DNA of 64,000 nt from Blasia pusilla (GCA_050084515.1 CM114273.1:32674001-32738000), one strand, 5' to 3'. Positions 38,501 through 49,424 are shown, counted from the first letter of the stretch. Program-made: numbers and translations. The notes: generated from the sequence alone by a model not told the origin.

Positions 38501-38586
38501 ACCTGACTCCTCCGGTGCTCCTGCCGGCTCCAGCTACTCCCCGACCTGAAACAAAAGACAGCTTCAAATTCCAACCTTACCTTTGA
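32569..38586 (+). CDS. MLO family seven-transmembrane protein, 15 exons
   Basis: MLO proteins are plasma-membrane proteins of plants with seven helices and a C-terminal calmodulin-binding region. Some are powdery-mildew susceptibility factors; others act in tip growth and fertilisation, probably as calcium channels. Exons: 32569-32694, 33315-33372, 33518-33822, 34291-34407, 34700-34760, 35038-35132, 35295-35369, 35820-35905, 36170-36219, 36580-36620, 36862-37020, 37233-37268, 37447-37514, 37717-37777, 38059-38586. All phases agree and give 1866 nt, 621 residues, with no internal stop. Family strings seen: TPTWAVATVC in helix 1, ELMLLGFISLLLTV, LHQLHTFIFVLA, PWSRHRFTVWI, DFHGYMIRSMEDEF, DLFWFNRPKLLL, SYSTLPLYALVTQMGS. 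The basic, Trp-containing segment after residue 447 fits calmodulin binding. Intron 2 uses a GC donor. Which MLO clade it belongs to, and its role, cannot be told. Confidence 0.96.
33373..33517 (+). other. GC-AG intron in the MLO gene
   Basis: The exons flanking this intron must join as G + AG to give the conserved KEELMLLGF. That places the donor at GAAG followed by GCGAGC, a GC donor, with a normal CAG acceptor. The other 13 introns have GT donors. Confidence 0.7.
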
Positions 38587-39330
38587 GCTCATGGCCAACC
38601 GGGACGCCTCTGTCTGCGCTGGTGGTTTCTGCGAACCAAATCTTCAGAAACTCCCCCTCGTCAGTCACCGTGTAGGAGCACAAATCCTTCCTGAATCCCG
38701 ACCGTTTCTCGGCAGCGGGGGTTTGGTGAGTTGGGAGGGATGCCGCTCCTAAGATCCTAAGAAAGATCTTAGGAGTGCCCAGACGTAGACATTCTTCAAA
38801 CTCTGATGGTTCGAGACGGACGACGGACAGGTTGAGCATGTACTCACAGATTGCTCGCCCCGCTTGGAAAGCTTTGCAGAACCTCGCACTGGATCATTTC
38901 ATTCGCACCACCACCAACAGGCGGCGGGAGAGATGATCAACGGTTGCGGCCCTCGTCCTATAACGAGATGTGGAGGATTGTTGTGCGACTCTTGAACCGA
39001 TTCCGAAAGCCCTAAACTCTTTCTTCAATCACAGTGCAGCAGGTCAATTCAGTTGAGGAAGAGGCGCCTTGCGATCCGTTCGGAAAGAACGTAACCGCGT
39101 CAATGGACTCATTTTCTACAACTGCAGGAGCAGCCTGTCGACGCCGATTGCCGTCAAACCTTCACTTGTGTAAAAGCATTTCCCTCGAGCCGAGCGAAGT
39201 TTATTCCTCCATAGCGTACAGCTCGGAATGTACAGTTTCTGCGACTCGATTACTTAAACCGCAACTTCGTAGTCCGAGTTTGCAGGGAGCATGCCTACCT
39301 CTCTAGGCATTTTCTCCGGTTGTAAACAAA
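38587..39330 (+). other. Probable 3' UTR and downstream region of MLO
   Basis: This is non-repetitive, moderately GC-rich sequence after the MLO stop. A 90-codon open frame at 39034 has no motif. No AATAAA was clearly placed. Confidence 0.35.
38746..38775. repeat. Perfect 11-bp hairpin downstream of MLO
   Basis: CTCCTAAGATC, an 8-base loop, then GATCTTAGGAG, 160 bases after the MLO stop codon. If it lies in the 3' UTR it would fold in the mRNA. Confidence 0.8.
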
Positions 39331-39599
39331 AATTGGCTGCAACGGTGCGCAATCGTGTTGTCGGCCGTCAGCCACTGGTAGACCTCCCACTTCCCACTGC
39401 GCGTTAGAATTAAGGCAGTAACAGCGATCAATCAATCTTTCTCGTAGTCATTGGAAGATTGGAAGACCCTCCAAGTGCGATCGCACTAGACAGTAGACTA
39501 CCAAATGATATTGTCTAGTACTCCTCCAAAGGTTTCAATGGCGCGAGTGCCTTGCCATGTACTATGATATTTGTATGCACAGCTTAATCTACAAGTCCG

Positions 39600-41530
39600 C
39601 AACTTCGCACCGAATGGGGCGGCTTTAATTATGTGCTGCTCATTCGTTCATGACTAGCTAGTGCACGTGCTCTCTGCTGGGATGAAAGAGAGATCAACGG
39701 GATATAAAGTTCATGTTTACATATTTTGGCTCCAAAAGAGTGGTGTCAATTACTTAAAGTCATGACACCTCTATGAGGGCACTCTCCCACAAAGGGTGGC
39801 ACGCAGCTTTCTCCGTCCCATGTAAAAATGACACTAGTTGCTTGTGAGGGGAAGTATGAAGTTGAACTACCTGTCTGAAATGTATATTTGAAATCGATCA
39901 ATTTATAATTTAAAAAGATGTGTTCTTGACATTGATCTCAAAATGAGGAAGCACTCTCCGATGAAGAATTCATACTTTTGGGGGTTAGTTGAATTATTAA
40001 ACATATTGTTTACATACTTTCTCTAGGATTTTTAGACGGGGAAATTGATCATCATGATCAATCTCGCTCATGTAGTGAAAGTTCTATAATCATGCGATAA
40101 TTGGATTTGCCTCACATTTTCTTAGTCCTTTTTTAGGAAGGGAACAAGATCATGAGATCGTATGAATGTTATATCTACTTCGCCACTATATACTTTATCG
40201 TTTTCTATTGACAGGTCAATTAGAGGAGGTGAAGAATTAAAGTATGAATGGGTGGGATGACAAGAAATTGGTGAGTCATGAGGATATCTTGACACCCTAG
40301 TTCAATATGGAGAATGCCATGAGTTGAAGGGATGACAACAAATTCCCTCTCATCTTAACAAATTGAGATGAACGTGTGGGAGCTTTCATCAAGGAGATAT
40401 CGGATGAGATATCCAATCACTAGAAAGTTGGTTGGGGCCTTACATTCCAAATCATAGGGACATGTTTTTTTTTAAAGGTTTTCAAGCATTTCAAAGAACT
40501 AACGGGAAAGTATATTTAGAAAATCCTCAACTCATAAACCATCATGCGAAGGCTTGAAACCCTTAACCTAAATGATGGGTAATTTAAGCTATCCATCATT
40601 AACATGCATGCACTAGTGTTCGAAGAGGAAAAGGTTGGGGTATTGCTTGCAATTTCGTGGCCCTCTAAAATAGTGTCATCTAAAACAAATCTTTCTAGGT
40701 AGCAAGAAAATAGAGTTTCTTTCTCCTAAATTCATGATTAAGGAATTGTCTTTTATTTTTTCATTTCACATGTAAGAGGCCGAACAATAAATATATTGAT
40801 CAAATTTTAGATGCAATGCCAATGATTCCATTTCTAGAGAATTATTGAAGAATGTACGAAGTCAAAAATTTCCCTCATAAGGAGTATAAGGAGGAATATG
40901 ACTAACTTCTTCTTCTAAATTTATATACATCGTTTTGAAACCCTACAACTTCAAGGATTTTTGCTCTTTGGAGATAATATCAAATATTTAGATTCATCTT
41001 CCAATTCTATTATGAGCACACTAGAAACATGCCCATAAGATGCACAGGTTAGTGAAAATAATTTACTAAAAACCTATTTTATATGGTGAAAATATGATGC
41101 CACACGTCATAAATTCCGAGGTTAAAAAATATATGCGTCGAATACCCAAGTTGTCGCAAGTATAGATGGAGTCAAAGATTTTAAACAAAATCTAGAGGTA
41201 GTCTCAAATTAGTGTGAGGGATCTCCCACATTACAAACATGTGAAAAATGTGATATAGACTTCGTAGCCCTACTTTTGCAAGCCCAAGTGAGAATGTGAA
41301 GGTTGCTAACCGTAACGCTAATAGCACTAATACTAGTAGTAGCATGTTTGAAACTAGTACCATCAATAGTATTAGTTCTACATTACCAACCCTTTTTAAC
41401 TTCCATTTTCTAGAAGATCCTTATGGTCATCAAAGTATAAATAGTTGGTTTTTTGCTTTTCAAAGTCCTCCTTATTTGTCACGTGGCATTTCTTGTTTAT
41501 CACCCAAAAAAAAGATTCATAATACATGGC
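39600..41530. other. AT-rich intergenic DNA, no gene recognised
   Basis: No open frame above 80 codons carries a motif. The sequence looks like old, decayed repeats. Confidence 0.5.
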
Positions 41531-41537
41531 AATAAGA

Positions 41538-41670
41538 GAATCTTCTTAGAGATAGTGTGTAGATGACTTATCATTTCTTACATATAACATAATTTGTTTT
41601 GGCATATATGTGAATCTTCTTAGAGGTTGTGTGTATGTAACTTATCATTCCTTATATAGAACATAATTTA
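41538..41670. repeat. Two-copy tandem repeat, 74-bp spacing
   Basis: GAATCTTCTTAGAG followed by AACTTATCATT- and ACATAATTT-type strings occurs at 41538-41596 and again at 41612-41669. It directly abuts the non-autonomous Helitron at 41681. Confidence 0.75.
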
Positions 41671-41680
41671 TACTTGAATA

Positions 41681-41883
41681 TTAGTATAGGTCTATGTGAT
41701 GCATAGGTTTAAATTACCTCCCATAATGATAATTAACTCTCAAAATAGTCGAATCCCATTTTAAATTAATTTTGAGTGATCTTAATGGCTTAGACAGCAA
41801 GCAATCCTATTGGCTTAAAATCCCAAGTGTCAAGAGGACAAGAGTTTGCAAAATGAAAGTGCACTCTCCAAGAATAATATAGA
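41681..41883 (-). mobile_element. Non-autonomous Helitron, 203 bp
   Basis: On the minus strand it begins TCTATATTATTCTTGGAGAG at 41883 after an A, and ends CTAA at 41681, which fits CTRR. The hairpin (CCTATGCATCACATAGAC) lies just inside the end. It has no coding capacity and belongs to the same family as the elements at 28.1, 28.7 and 30.7 kb. Confidence 0.7.
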
Positions 41884-41899
41884 TATAAATGTGTCAAGC

Positions 41900-42835
41900 A
41901 AACACTCAGGTTCATTCTTAAGTTACCATCTATGAATAACTACCAATCATGTGAGAAGTTTAATCTTGAAAAAAGAGAATTTTTTCATGGAATATAATTA
42001 AAAGGGAAGGCAACATTTATTTTCCCACGATTAGGAGGTATGGCAAAAGGTTTTCCAAATAAAAGAGGGCAGCATAAGACATCATTTTATTATTATAAGC
42101 AATCTAAGAAGGATTTAAGGAAGAAAAAAAGACATTGAAAATAGTCTTGCTAAGATGTGGAGGAATTTTATTCTCACCACCTTCAAGGAGAAACAATATA
42201 GCTTTCAAAGTTGCCTCCAAGACTTGGGAATGATTCATCTATTTCAAAAATAGTAAAAAAAAATCTTTTTTTGGAAATCTATGGAAGAATTCTTCAAACA
42301 TAATATGTTTACTAAATTTGTGCCAAAATATGACGAAGGAATTTGGGGAAATGACGTGGTATTTGTAGTCGAGCAGATGGATAGTATGTCTTGATAGGAA
42401 CATTTTATGTGTACTTAGATGTGGAGAGGCCATGAATGAACTATTGGCCTCTCCACATCTTTCTTGGTGACATGTGTATAAAGGTTATCTATTAGAATTG
42501 TTCCTTGAACTTTCTTGGAGGTTTTATGAAGTTTCTTGGTTAGTATATAGCCTATTGTGTAGGTTCAATTGACATGTGTGCATATATCACCTTCTTGGAG
42601 CCTCTTAGAGAGGGGTATATTCCAAGGGGAGGCTTGAAGAGGTTTATCTTTCAACTTTCCAAGCATAGGCTAGGGTAAGGTGTTATTGTTGATGCATTCA
42701 ACGTAGATTTTCTCATATAGAGGATTGAAGCTCAATTATTATTCAATCTATTATAGACTGCATTTTTCCCACCTAAAAACAAATTGGGTTCCTAATTTGA
42801 TGATGCACACATGGATGTAATTGTTTGTGTGTGTG
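41900..42835. other. Intergenic DNA left of the gypsy element
   Basis: No gene recognised. The last 40 bases (GGATGTAATTGTTTGTGTGTGTG) resemble the reverse complement of the gypsy LTR, taken as part of the older LTR into which the element inserted. Confidence 0.45.
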
Positions 42836-42840
42836 AATGA

Positions 42841-43481
42841 TGTCGTGCGCATACACATCGCTACACAACATACATCGTTGTCACCGAACACACACACAAA
42901 CACGCACGATCCCATGCTAACTCATGACATGCAAACAACGACACAAGAAGTACTAAAATATCTCCAATAAAGTAAGATCCAATCTCTCTCTACACCATCT
43001 CACACCATAGCTCTCAAAGGTGTGCACTCTCTCTCATATCAAACCAATCCCACTCTCCTAATGAGAAGCTTGGGTTACACTCACAAGGCAAGGGACCATA
43101 ACTCCGCCGCCTCATGCCAAGAGGTTCAACAAAGAGAGAATGAGATCTCAAGCTCTCTCTCTTTGAGATATACCCCTCCCCTCTCCCAAGCTCTCTCCAT
43201 GGTAACCTATTCTCCCAAGTCACCTCCTTGGCTCTTGACCTCATGTAGGAGGTCAAGCGCCACTTACCAAAAATACAAAGTCGATCATATACTCAAAATG
43301 GTATTTACCTAAAATAGTAAGTTCCTCAATATGGCTCCAAATGAGCCGAAACGAAGGGGAAACTTGCTCTTTGAGGTTTCCCGAGGCCTAAGTAGGTCAT
43401 CCTTGACCTACTCAGCGTGTCATCCTCTACTCATGAAGGCGCTCTACTAGATATCACCCATCTATCCTAAAAGACGTGACA
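42841..43481 (-). repeat. Left LTR (3' LTR), 641 bp
   Basis: It starts TGTCGTGCGCATACACATCG and ends AAAAGACGTGACA on the plus strand. The part 42968-43481 is closely similar to 52659-53172 at the other end. The part 42841-42968 recurs at 43484-43611. Confidence 0.85.
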
Positions 43482-43483
43482 AT

Positions 43484-43611
43484 TGTCGTGCGCATACACA
43501 TCGCTATACAACATACATCGTTGTCACCGAACACACACACAAACACGCACGATCCCATGCTAACTCATGGCATCCGAACAATGAGACAAGAAGTACTAAA
43601 ATATCTCCAAT
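43484..43611 (-). repeat. Extra partial LTR copy, 128 bp
   Basis: This copies the first 128 bases of the left LTR with few changes. It is separated from that LTR by only AT. The minus-strand run AGGGGGGCG (43612-43621) lies right next to it and may be the polypurine tract, which normally abuts the 3' LTR. Confidence 0.85.
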
Positions 43612-43797
43612 CGCCCCCCTAGCTGGTGGTTAGGTCCTTCTAATTCTAAATAGCCATTTATCCCTACCTACCATGACATACATCTCTCGAACGCTAAGAG
43701 CAAGAAGGTCGGGTGCTCATGTGGCCCCATCGTTAGTCGCCTTCCTGTTATCCATATCACAGAAAAAGTCGGAATCAAAACCTACCTAGTATCTCCT

Positions 43798-44382
43798 CTA
43801 TGTCCATCTGGGACACATCCATCGTCCCCGAGGAATCCTAGTGAGAGGTGGCGTCAGATATGCCATATGCCAACCTCTCGAACATCCATCATAGAGGAGC
43901 ATCGTGGCCGCACCACGGGCAGAACCACACAACCTACAACGCAAGCCTGTAGGAACTACTGCTAAGCTCGGATCTACTGTACCATCAATGTTGGGAAGGT
44001 GACATGATCCACAATTACGCACATGGTCCTTCCATACCATACCATCGCGTCCCTCCAGGAAGAGAACACCGGATGGCAAAACGTCACGCACTCTCATGAT
44101 AGTGCGCCCTGCAGTCACATCCAACATCGTCGGTGCTGTCTGCTGCAAGTAGACATAATCTCCTTGATGAAACCTCCAGATAGTTGGTCGATAATCACCA
44201 CCCCGAATAGTCGCATACCTCAACGTATCCCGATGCTGCGCAATCGCCAAGTTCTCGAACGCCATGGGCATCACTCTACAAAACAACTTAACCCTGTGAG
44301 AACATGCTCGCATCCATACATCTGGGTCATCAAGGTCCAACATCTCGACGAATGGCCACAGGCAAATGTGGCTCTCGGCCAT
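43798..44382 (-). pseudogene. Integrase C-terminus with PHD-like finger
   Basis: The frame runs on from the integrase core in a shifted register. A GDYVYLQ segment and NCGSCHLPNIDGT mark an integrase C-terminal domain. The last 48 residues have PHD-finger spacing: CRLC, then LLYDGC, GWHMAYL, PPLTRIPRGRW and MCPRW. Three expected zinc cysteines are Tyr, Tyr and Trp, so the finger could not fold as it stands. PHD fingers bind histone H3 tails; in an integrase this would steer integration to chromatin, as chromodomains do in other gypsy elements. That targeting role is inference. Confidence 0.78.
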
Positions 44383-45285
44383 AAAGTAGCAAGTACGATG
44401 AAAAATATGTTAAGGATGTCTGCCTGCTCAATGTGTATCCCATCGCCAACCGGGGCAATTGGAGGTCCCAATCTCCTAGGTGACCTCTCTGCAAGCCATA
44501 CTTGCGTAAACCCCTCTTCACCGTCTGCACAACTCTCTCCGCTAATCCATCCGCCTCGAGATGATCTCGCAAAGTCGTGTGATGGTCGATCAGCGCCTGA
44601 TCACACAAGGCCTGGAACTCGCCGCAAAACTCAGTACCTTGGTCTGTCAACACCTCAGCCGGTGCGCCATAATGACTCAGCACTCTGTCAAGGAAGGCAA
44701 AAGCTACTCCCTCACTCGCTTTGTCAGGAAATGCAACCAACTTGATCCACTTCAAGAAGTGCTCGACCATCACCAACACATAACGATTGTGACGCTCTGT
44801 CAAAGGCAGAGGTCTTGCAAAATCCAAACTCCATCTATACCCTAAGCCCATGATAGGTAATAGATGCAACTATGGAGTCAGAGCATTGAATGATGCTTGG
44901 ACCCGATCACACACCATGCACCTGGCAACAAACTGTTGAACGTCAGTCTGCATGCCTCGCCACCAATACTGAATCTGGAGCAAGTTGTACGTCCGCTTCA
45001 CCCCAAAGTGACCCAACTCCTCGTGGGCATGCTACACTAGTCGTGCTCTCTGCGAAGGATGCGGCACTACGCGTACTCTGCCATCCTCCCAAATCCTCAA
45101 AACATGTGTCCCCTCCCAACGTAACCATCTGGCCCGTTGTAGGATCCGATCCCACTCTCCAGCACCCACGGTGCTCACAACGCTGCCAGTATGAAGGTAC
45201 TCCAAGATTACTCCATCATCATGAATATCTCAGCCATCTGTCGTCTCCTCACTGGCCTCGGGATCCAAGGACTCTCCACTAGACC
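44330..45285 (-). pseudogene. Integrase zinc-binding and catalytic core
   Basis: The integrase inserts element cDNA into the genome. The N-terminal HHCC zinc domain reads HEELGHFG (about 45000-45025) and CMVCDRV (44906-44925), with a TAG stop just before it. The core frame (44330-44869) has SLDFARPL with the first Asp, VLTDQGTEFCG with the second, and DGLAERVVQTVKRGL with the Glu, so the D,D,E triad is present. A stop at about 44875 separates the zinc domain from the core. Confidence 0.9.
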
Positions 45286-45508
45286 TCGCCATCGAAGTCT
45301 CCACACTCTGGCTCTCCATAGCCAACATGCCAAAATAGGCTGACGCGTGCCATCCTGGCACTGACTCCTCATTACTCTCTCCATGCCATCGAGCTCAAGT
45401 CACATCTCGCTGACTCGGGCATGGGTTACGACTCAACCCATCTGCATCAAGGTTGAGCGTCCCAGGTCTATGTACCACTTGAAAATCATACTCGTGCAAC
45501 AATAGAGC

Positions 45509-46720
45509 CTATCTTGCAAGCTTCCCTGTAAGCTTGTCAGACTCCATCAACCACTTCAGTGGTTGATGATCAGTGATGATAGTAAAGGGATTGCCGAATA
45601 AGTAACACCTGAAATGCGCGAGAGTCCACACTGCAGCGAAGCACTCACCCTCATACGAACTGTACTTCGCCTCTGCAGGGTTGTTCGAGCGGCTAGCGTA
45701 AGCCACCACAAACTCTCTACCCTCATCATCATGCTGGGTGAGCACCGCTCCAAGCCCCAACATGCTCCAATTTGTGTGCAACTGGAAAGGATGCCCCCTG
45801 ATCGGTCTCCTCAAAATGGGCGCGGACGTCAACCTGTCCTTAAGCAACTGAAATGCTCGCTCCTGCTCATCCCCCCAATGCCACTCGTGATCCATCTTGG
45901 TTAGCAAGGTCAGTGGCTTCGCAATCAAACTGAATCCCTTGATGTACTGCCGATAGAAGTTCCCCAATCCCATGAATGCGCGAACACGGCTCACATCTAT
46001 AGGGCGTGGAATGCGTGAGATAGCCTCTACCTTTGTCTGCTGAACACCAAGGCCCCATGGATATATCGTATGATCCAAGTACTCAATCTGGTCGTAGAAG
46101 AACTTGCACTTGCCTGGATGTAGCTTCAGCCCATGTAATTACAATCGTCGGAACACCTCTTCCAGATGTCGCTCATGCTCCTCAACTGTGGCGCTAAAGA
46201 CTATGATGTCATCAATATAACACCTAGCAAAATCCAGACCATCCAAGATCCTATCCATGACCCTCTGAAACTCAGTCGGGGCGTTCTTTAACCCAAATGG
46301 TAAGAACCGCCACTGTTACAAACAATCCTTCTCATGAGAATCGATGCCCCAAAATGCCGTCTTCTGCCTATCCTCCAATCTGATAGGCAACTGATGGTAT
46401 CCGGCTCGTAAATCCAATGAACTGAAAACCTTTGCATGACCAATCGCATCAAAGATCTCCTCAGTGGTGTGCATGGCATACCTATCGGACTTCGTCTGCC
46501 GATAGATAGGTCGGTTATCCCCACACATCCGTCTATCCGTCCAATTTCCATGCACATCCTTCTTGGCGAGCATGACAATGGCACATGCATACTCCCCATG
46601 CGACATCTCCACTAGTCCTGCTCCAACCAAGTCTTGGATCCTACTCTGAATCAGAGCCCTCTCCATATCACTGTACCTGTAGGGTCGTCGGAAGATGGGC
46701 GTATCACTCGACAACTCAAT
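45509..46720 (-). pseudogene. Reverse transcriptase and RNase H
   Basis: RT copies the element RNA into DNA and RNase H removes the RNA strand. RT motifs in order: VMLAKKDVHGNW, CGDNRPIYRQT, FSSLDLRAGYHQ, FLPFGLKNAPTEFQRVMD and the catalytic YIDD at 46208-46219. The tether and RNase H follow (RAFMGLGNFYRQYI, then SSYEGECFAAVW and ITDHQPLKWL). Stops lie at about 46316 and 46137. The first RNase H Asp is Asn (HTNWS where TDAS is usual). Upstream, FLWSYRSCFAFSMEDLG in the same frame is the usual lead-in to gypsy RT. Confidence 0.94.
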
Positions 46721-47189
46721 GCAGACCCTTCAGCATACCCAAATCCTCCATGCTAAACGCAAAGCAGCTCCTATAACTCCAGAGGAACTAATGTATTCGG
46801 CGCCGCTCTCCTCCTGTCAACTTAGGGCCCACATCTGGCTCCCAAGTCTCCATCGTGACTACAGTAGGACTCTCCGACGCCGATATCGGTGGCTGCTATG
46901 GTGCAACCCCGTCTCGAATAACAACACTCAACCGCTCTCTTGCAGCCAACTGCAAACTCTAATCTCCTCCACATGCAGTGCTCGGAATCACGCTCAATGT
47001 TGTGGCTATCATCTCCTGGCGTACCTGCAAAACATCCCAAGAAGTCCAAGGATGTCTCTCTTGATCTCCCCTAGTGTGTCGATCTTCTCAGGTCTCGCCC
47101 CCAACCACTGCCTCCACCGTCTCGATAGGCATGGGGCTCACCAACGCAACCGCTATGATCTGTCGCGATCTCATCCGACGCTGCTCAGT

Positions 47190-48170
47190 CACTCCCAAGC
47201 TGAAGATCCATGTCAAGCAGTTCAGGTCCATCGCCTAACCCAAGATATGGCGTCGTGATGCCTCTGATATTGACGGGACTACCGTCACTCCTAGGGGAAA
47301 TCCCATTGCCTGCTCTCTCTCGTTGGCGTTGGGCTCCACCAATCTCTGAACCCGGTCATCCCAAACCAAGCCAAGACCGGCCTCCTTGTATGCATAGGAA
47401 GCAAGAAAACTCACAAACGTGGGAAAGGCTGCCCGCGGCCTGCCTACCCTGTTGACCACAATCAACGGTGGTCGATCATCATGCCTCACTGCGTGTGATT
47501 GACAACCTGGATCCATAATGGAATCCACTAACAAATGGGAGGGGCGCTCCACTCTCGCATACACCCTCCTTAACACCGCATGGGGCACCAAGTTGGTCCA
47601 CCATAGACGCGGGCGATGGGCTCTAGAACCTACACTCGTCGCATCCAAGAACACTGTTGGGCCGATCCAGGCATGCACCTAATGAGCACTTGTCACCACC
47701 CGTGACCTGGAGTCTCCTAAGATGGGCACATTCTCCATAATATAGGCTGGAGAAAGAGACTGGTGCTCCTGCAACTGCCGTAAGACCCTCAACATCTCCC
47801 AAAACAACCTGGACCGAGTGTTAGCCAACCCGCTGCCTCTTCTAGCACTCGATTGGCCCTGACATGGCCAACCGGCAATGACCAAATCAATGGTGCCTAA
47901 CCGGTCTAAGTCATGCGCCCCCAACAACGAAATATCCCTCGGTAGGGAACTCTGGTATCCTTGTATCGCGGACGCAGATAATAAGTCGGGAAAATGTAGG
48001 CGTAACTGCGCCATATGTCGTAGTGAGATACGCCTCCCAACATCATCACTCTCCACATACAGGTACTGTTCTACTCGCACTCTTGCCTACAAAATAACAG
48101 CTAACCTGGTGCTAATCCCTCCAAAGAGATCTAACACTCAAATACCCTCCTCCGGGGTACACCACACAAT
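47190..48170 (-). pseudogene. C5 cytosine DNA methyltransferase domain, DNMT3-like
   Basis: It would transfer a methyl group from S-adenosylmethionine to cytosine C5 in DNA. Motifs on the minus strand: I, VLDLFGGIST (about 48135-48105); the acidic ribose contact in YLYVESDD; IV, DLVIAGWPCQGQSS with the catalytic Cys codon at 47862-47864; a GLANTRSRLFWEMLRVL helix as in DNMT3; VI, MENVPIL (about 47721-47741); VIII, SRAHRPRLWWTNL; IX-X, NEREQAMGFPLG and EASRRHILG. The order is canonical, unlike plant DRM enzymes, which are permuted. The MGFPLG...RRHILG block resembles DNMT3 rather than DNMT1 or CMT. In-frame stops lie at 48138, 48087, 47676 and about 47230, so it is inactive. It shares the reading frame of the protease upstream. 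Confidence 0.88.
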
Positions 48171-48287
48171 GGGTGTGGTATCCAAGGGTGTCATCGTAGC
48201 ACTCCTTGCTACCTCGTGTTCCTCACACCCGTCATGCTTTGGTGCAAATGCCTTGCTCCACGCGGTTTGCACATGCTCATCTGCCAA

Positions 48288-49370
48288 TCATCGAAGCTCC
48301 TCAGTCGAGTCCCACAGCGGCACCTCTCCTCCATGGAATGATGCGGCTACCATAACACTCCTCTCCATAGAAATATCAGGAACGGGAATATCCTCTGTAT
48401 GGACATGTCCCTCAATCAAGTCACTAGGCCAAGTGATGGCACTGCTTAATGCTGCTAAGGTCGCCATCTCTCTTGGCCGTTGCTCGATCACTGCACATGT
48501 GAATCGAACGGGTAATGAGCTAAGGCGCCCATCACCTGACTACCATCCTGGTCTGTAGGACGCTGACTCTTCCCAATAATCCAGGGAAAACCCCATCGGG
48601 TATAACACTGCTCCACCAACCAAGACGTTGTAGGACTCTGCATCACTCACTATCGCCTTGGCTCGCACCACGGACTCATCTGCAGGATGTCCCGGGCGAA
48701 TCCTCACCACGACCTCCTGTCGGGTTATATACCGTGTGGTACTCGCTCCACCTAAGGATGTCTATATCCGGGATGGACAACGCTCCACATCGGCTCTCGT
48801 CAAGCCTAATCCTCTAAATGACGCTTTCCCCAACATCAGGGGTTGTGCTCCTGAATCCAACAAGACGCGTTGTGGACTAAAAGCTCTACCTCCGGGACTC
48901 ACCAACTGGAAGGCCTCTCCTTGGTTATCCAGTAACACAACACCAGGAGAAGCCATGGCACGCTCTATCGCGGGTCTAGCGGGCATCTTCGCCATCCTAG
49001 CAGCCGCAGCCTGCTATGAATCTGACGTGGACGGCCCGAGCATCCGCTCCAAGGGCAAGTCCATCACCTCCTCTGCAATCACCTCTGAATGTGATGCATG
49101 AACTCCAACTCCACGCTCACATAGCGTAGCGGCCAGCCGAAAAGCCTCGGCGGGCTTACCCCCCAACGTCATAACATCGAAAGCAGAAAATAAAGGAGCG
49201 CGGTACACAATGGTGGCCGCCCCCAACAACGTGCTCGACACATGCCCCTCCTGAGCATCAACAATAGGAGTCGTCGCACTCGTTTCTCCCATCGCCCTTT
49301 GTGTCTGCACACCAACAACGTCACCAACTCTCCAGGAACTCTGATCAGGACCCATCAATGGGGTCCTCAT
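48288..49370 (-). pseudogene. Aspartic protease (retropepsin) and linker
   Basis: The protease cuts the polyprotein. The active-site string VLLDSGAQPLMLG is at about 48830-48868; NVLVGGAVLYPMGF (about 48590-48630) fits the second half of the fold. Upstream (49014-49370) is a linker ending in a stop near 49011. Downstream (48288-48491) a further linker leads without frame change to the methyltransferase. One stop separates the protease halves near 48760. Confidence 0.75.
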
Positions 49371-49424
49371 CGCCTTGGAGAACGTGAAAAACTGAGAAAG
49401 CCTAGTCTATTTCCTGGCTTCCCC

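Noticed and set aside
47190-48170. Bacterial contamination or a free-standing restriction methyltransferase
   Set aside because: The domain is embedded in frame between gypsy protease and RT, and its IX-X block is of eukaryotic DNMT3 type.
47190-48170. Captured plant DRM methyltransferase
   Set aside because: DRM enzymes carry motifs VI-X before I-V. Here the order is I, IV, VI, VIII, IX-X.
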